Virus record (IMG/VR): IMGVR_UViG_3300025771_000023 | Location: 1-64,000 of that record | Source of the DNA: a virus | DNA: 64,000 nt | Direction: 5' to 3' (one strand) | Program-made: the position numbers and the translations under genes | The notes under the pieces: generated by a model | Databases searched by the model: none | Seen by the model: only the letters and a program-made list of their open reading frames with translations | What the model was told of the DNA's origin: nothing | Shown here: positions 61,490 through 64,000 of the stretch, one piece after another | How the letters are laid out: each line of letters begins with the position of its first letter | How positions within the stretch are numbered: the stretch's first letter is position 1

Positions 61490-63733
61490 TCAAATCGAAT
61501 CAATCAAATTGAAATCAAATAAATCTGTTGGGTGATCACAACTACCAAATCCAAAATATTTGTATTGCCCTTCGGATGATGCACTCTTGGTTAGAATCAA
61601 ATTCATAAAAACCTCAGGAAGATAATCATAAAAATGTTCAAGAATCAGTTCAGGATGAATACCAACCAAACTGAGATAATCTTTTACTTTGTCGGCATCA
61701 GATGAAATCACCATCATAGCATCCTTGAAGTTATTTGAACCAGGAGCAAGATAGTAAACATTTCCGGCAGTCTTGATAATCGAAAGAATCTTTTCCTTGA
61801 ATTTCTTGATTTTTGCCTCATTGGGATCAGAACTTTTTTCGGAAGAAGATTCTGTTGAAATATAACTTTTTGCCGACTCAAGAATTGGTTCCCATTCTTT
61901 TTTAGTCTCGCTGAAACCACCTGTCTTGACTCCTTTTAGGAGATTATCAAGATCAATATTGGCAAACATTTTATCCCAGTCAAGAATTGAACTTGCCATG
62001 TTCTGAAGATTCTCATCAGACATTACATACTCCGAGAAATCAGAAATAGAACGCCTTGAGAGATAACCATACTCATCCTTGCGATAGAAGTTTACCAATC
62101 CAAAGACACGACGAATGGCATAATCAACATCTGAAGAATGCTTCTTCAGACTAGAAGAAATAAGATCAGTTTCAAAGTTAGAAGATCGTTCAGTATTGAA
62201 TGACCAATTAATAATCAGACCTACTTTCTTTCCACAACCAGGAGTAAAGCAGCGTGATGACTTTTGAATGGCAGAAGACATCGAACCACCATCAGAGCAG
62301 TTAATGACGGAGATGATGTTTGGAATGGAGAAAGAACGAGCACCCATAGAGCAGGATACAATAATTGTACGTTCTTTATCACTATTGTTTATCAACTTCT
62401 TGATCAAATCTTCTGCAGAGCGATTACTGTATTCATCACTGTGTAGAGCAACCCAGTTACACCACGGAGCAATACTCTTACCCAAGTTGATAAAATTATC
62501 TACATCTGCCTTGGTTGTTGGAATAAACAGCATAACAGCGGGTTTTTCAATAGAACCATACTCTGATTCATACAAACCAAATACGTCTTGATTTGTATCT
62601 TCATCACAGAGTTCCCGCTTGATAAACTCTCGCTGAAGATGACCATTACGCTTGGAAAAGAACTTAACCATGTTAGGTCGATCTTCTTTACTCAAGTTAT
62701 TATGCAAATCAATAAAAGTCTGATTAGCATCCAAAGTAAGACAATCAACCTCTACAAGATTGTCAAGTTTAGATGCCCAACTCTGAGGATCATCACAGCA
62801 AAATCCTCCGGGTTCAAACAATGGACCCTTACACCGTTTTGCCTCCAATAGATCCAAATAAGAAACTGTAATAGGCACCTCAACTTCATGAGATCCAATC
62901 AGTGCTTTTTCAATATTGGTGCCAGTAGCAACACAAACAAGGTTGATACCAGAGTTAATAAACTGTGATGCAGTCTCTCTGCTGGATGAAGTCCATGCTC
63001 CAAAGTCTGCCTCATCAATGATAATGAGTTTTTTATAGACTGATAACGCAGAAATCAGCACAGGATCAATCTTCTCTGCATCAGTATGCAAGGATAAATC
63101 GATTAGTACACGCTTGCCTTGAGAAATTGCTTTCTTAAATTCTTCGTATTTGGGTTTAATGACTGCAATATCAGCAGTAATATCAAAACGTTCGTTAACT
63201 GCGGATACAAAAGAATTATTTGCTGCCAACCAATGTGCGGCAACTATCATGACTTCAAGACCAGAATCTTTGAACAAAGAAAGTGCCTGAAGAGTCTTGC
63301 CAAAACGTGGAGCAAGGTTTAGAGGTTGAGTAACAGTACGAGTGCCATCAAAACGACTAAGAATAACACTATTGACCCATGCCTGATGAGGGCGAGGATC
63401 AAAATACTTATTGACCTTTACAACTCCATTCTTGTAATTAAATAGTTCCTTCTCCGCATCTTCTACGGTAATATAGAACCATTCACGTTCTTTGCGACTC
63501 CTTTCATAACCCAGAATTTCAAGATATTCATGAAACTCCCGATCACCAAATGATGTATAGTAACTACCCTTCTTATCTAAAGGTAAAGCACATGCAGTAG
63601 TGTCCTGCTGTTTAATACGCTCATCAACTACTTTTAATTCTGTGTCACCAATCTTGAGTTTAGGAGTCTTTCCTAAGGCAATTTGGTCTTCATACCTATC
63701 GGTGTCAGAATAAAAATAGATTTGTTTGGTCAT
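61490..63733 (-). CDS. GIY-YIG-like nuclease fused to a DEAD helicase (restriction-like)
   Basis: A 747-residue protein. The first ~90 residues resemble a T5orf172/GIY-YIG nuclease: IYFYS (5-9), KLKIGDT (25-31), ERIKQQ with R39, an acidic REFHE (65-69) and REWFYI (83-88). Then a superfamily 2 helicase: RPHQ (114-117), Walker A-like APRFGKT (141-147), DEAD (240-243), a CVATGTN motif III, SCSMGARSFSIPNIISVINC and QKSSRCFTPGCGKKV as motif V/VI. The C-terminal ~300 residues are charged and unfamiliar. Followed by the two methylase genes, this is the arrangement of a helicase-type restriction-modification or modification-dependent system. Nuclease assignment moderate, helicase firm. No T4 counterpart. 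Confidence 0.85.
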   Translation of the reverse strand: MTKQIYFYSDTDRYEDQIALGKTPKLKIGDTELKVVDERIKQQDTTACALPLDKKGSYYTSFGDREFHEYLEILGYERSRKEREWFYITVEDAEKELFNYKNGVVKVNKYFDPRPHQAWVNSVILSRFDGTRTVTQPLNLAPRFGKTLQALSLFKDSGLEVMIVAAHWLAANNSFVSAVNERFDITADIAVIKPKYEEFKKAISQGKRVLIDLSLHTDAEKIDPVLISALSVYKKLIIIDEADFGAWTSSSRETASQFINSGINLVCVATGTNIEKALIGSHEVEVPITVSYLDLLEAKRCKGPLFEPGGFCCDDPQSWASKLDNLVEVDCLTLDANQTFIDLHNNLSKEDRPNMVKFFSKRNGHLQREFIKRELCDEDTNQDVFGLYESEYGSIEKPAVMLFIPTTKADVDNFINLGKSIAPWCNWVALHSDEYSNRSAEDLIKKLINNSDKERTIIVSCSMGARSFSIPNIISVINCSDGGSMSSAIQKSSRCFTPGCGKKVGLIINWSFNTERSSNFETDLISSSLKKHSSDVDYAIRRVFGLVNFYRKDEYGYLSRRSISDFSEYVMSDENLQNMASSILDWDKMFANIDLDNLLKGVKTGGFSETKKEWEPILESAKSYISTESSSEKSSDPNEAKIKKFKEKILSIIKTAGNVYYLAPGSNNFKDAMMVISSDADKVKDYLSLVGIHPELILEHFYDYLPEVFMNLILTKSASSEGQYKYFGFGSCDHPTDLFDFNLIDSI

Positions 63734-63891
63734 AATTTTGGATTACAAATGAAGAAGTTATACTGTTGCCCATAAGTGTCCTCTGCAATTTTACAGTAGT
63801 ATTGGGGAGGTGGTTCTGGCAATCTATACAATGTTACCATCGCAATGATTACCTGAATAAACGGAAGAATGAAAACAATTTTGTCTCTCAT
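63730..63891 (-). CDS. Small membrane-anchored protein upstream of the cassette, 53 residues
   Basis: MRDKIVFILPFIQVIIAMVT, LYRLPEPPPQYYCKIAEDTY, then GQQYNFFICNPKL. A basic start and hydrophobic residues 5-21 form a signal anchor; the C-terminal part is polar with two cysteines and should face the periplasm. Its stop overlaps the start of the helicase gene (ATGA), and its own start overlaps the preceding gene. Unknown function. Confidence 0.65.
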   Translation of the reverse strand: MRDKIVFILPFIQVIIAMVTLYRLPEPPPQYYCKIAEDTYGQQYNFFICNPKL

Positions 63892-64000
63892 GTATTAAGA
63901 GCAGTTTTCATACCAAGCAGTTTACCATAGATTTTGGCATAAAACAATCGAACTGACTTTTCTTCATCATTCATGATTTGATCCTTGACTAACTCTAACA
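63888..64000 (-). CDS. Partial small gene at the right edge
   Basis: The 3' part of a gene whose start lies outside the window. The visible product ends LELVKDQIMNDEEKSVRLFY then AKIYGKLLGMKTALNT, a helical soluble segment. Its stop overlaps the next ATG by four bases. Cannot be identified. Confidence 0.6.
   Translation of the reverse strand, partial: LELVKDQIMNDEEKSVRLFYAKIYGKLLGMKTALNT

Overview
The window is part of the genome of a T4-like myovirus of marine picocyanobacteria (a Synechococcus/Prochlorococcus cyanomyovirus). This rests on gene content and order: gp47, gp55, uvsW, uvsY, a gp3-position gene, gp23, gp22, gp21, a gp67-like gene, gp20, gp19, gp18, gp17, gp16, gp15, gp14, gp13, a DUF4815-type giant, gp8, a gp7-position giant, gp6 and gp25. 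The genes have T4 core signatures but the linkage and small filler genes usual in cyanophages. Every gene I accept lies on the minus strand, so transcription runs from high to low coordinates. No tRNA, CRISPR array, insertion sequence or photosynthesis gene was seen.

Layout by coordinate. 1-7214: recombination and late-transcription genes (gp47 cut by the window edge, gp55, uvsW, uvsY), with a 739-residue protein whose N-terminus looks like a T4 capsid-targeting sequence. 7287-17660: head, portal, tail tube, sheath and terminase genes, including a 55-residue gp67-like prohead core gene. 17676-26629: virion proteins of less certain role, the small terminase, neck and tail-completion proteins and several tiny genes. 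26626-49586: baseplate region with two giant proteins (2396 and 3948 residues), gp8, gp6 and gp25. 49615-51799: small genes and a GT-A glycosyltransferase-like gene. 52060-56906: an island of small, visibly GC-richer genes separated by repeated hairpin and promoter modules. 56907-57525: a gene-free stretch with palindromic iteron-like repeats, then four perfect cyanobacterial-type DnaA boxes and an AT-rich tract; it looks like a replication origin. 57526-60023: a chain of tiny overlapping genes. 60095-63733: a three-gene cassette encoding a GIY-YIG-like/DEAD helicase fusion and an N6-adenine methyltransferase apparently split into two proteins in reversed order. Two more small genes follow at the right edge.

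Regulation. T4-type late promoters (NATAAATA) stand before many structural genes. Sigma70-type promoters (TTGTCA-17-TAAAAT before gp55; TTGACA-17-TATGAT before the glycosyltransferase gene) and a family of -10-like boxes 23-28 bases before start codons in the small-gene island suggest early transcription by unmodified host polymerase. Gp55, itself behind a sigma70-like promoter, would then direct the late promoters.

The best candidates for undescribed biology are the DnaA-box/iteron region (56.9-57.5 kb), the nuclease-helicase plus split methyltransferase cassette (60.1-63.7 kb), the capsid-targeting-type proteins (3.8-6.0 and 19.3-19.6 kb), and the recurrent structured intergenic modules of the small-gene island. 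All function statements come from reading motifs and gene order; no database search was run.
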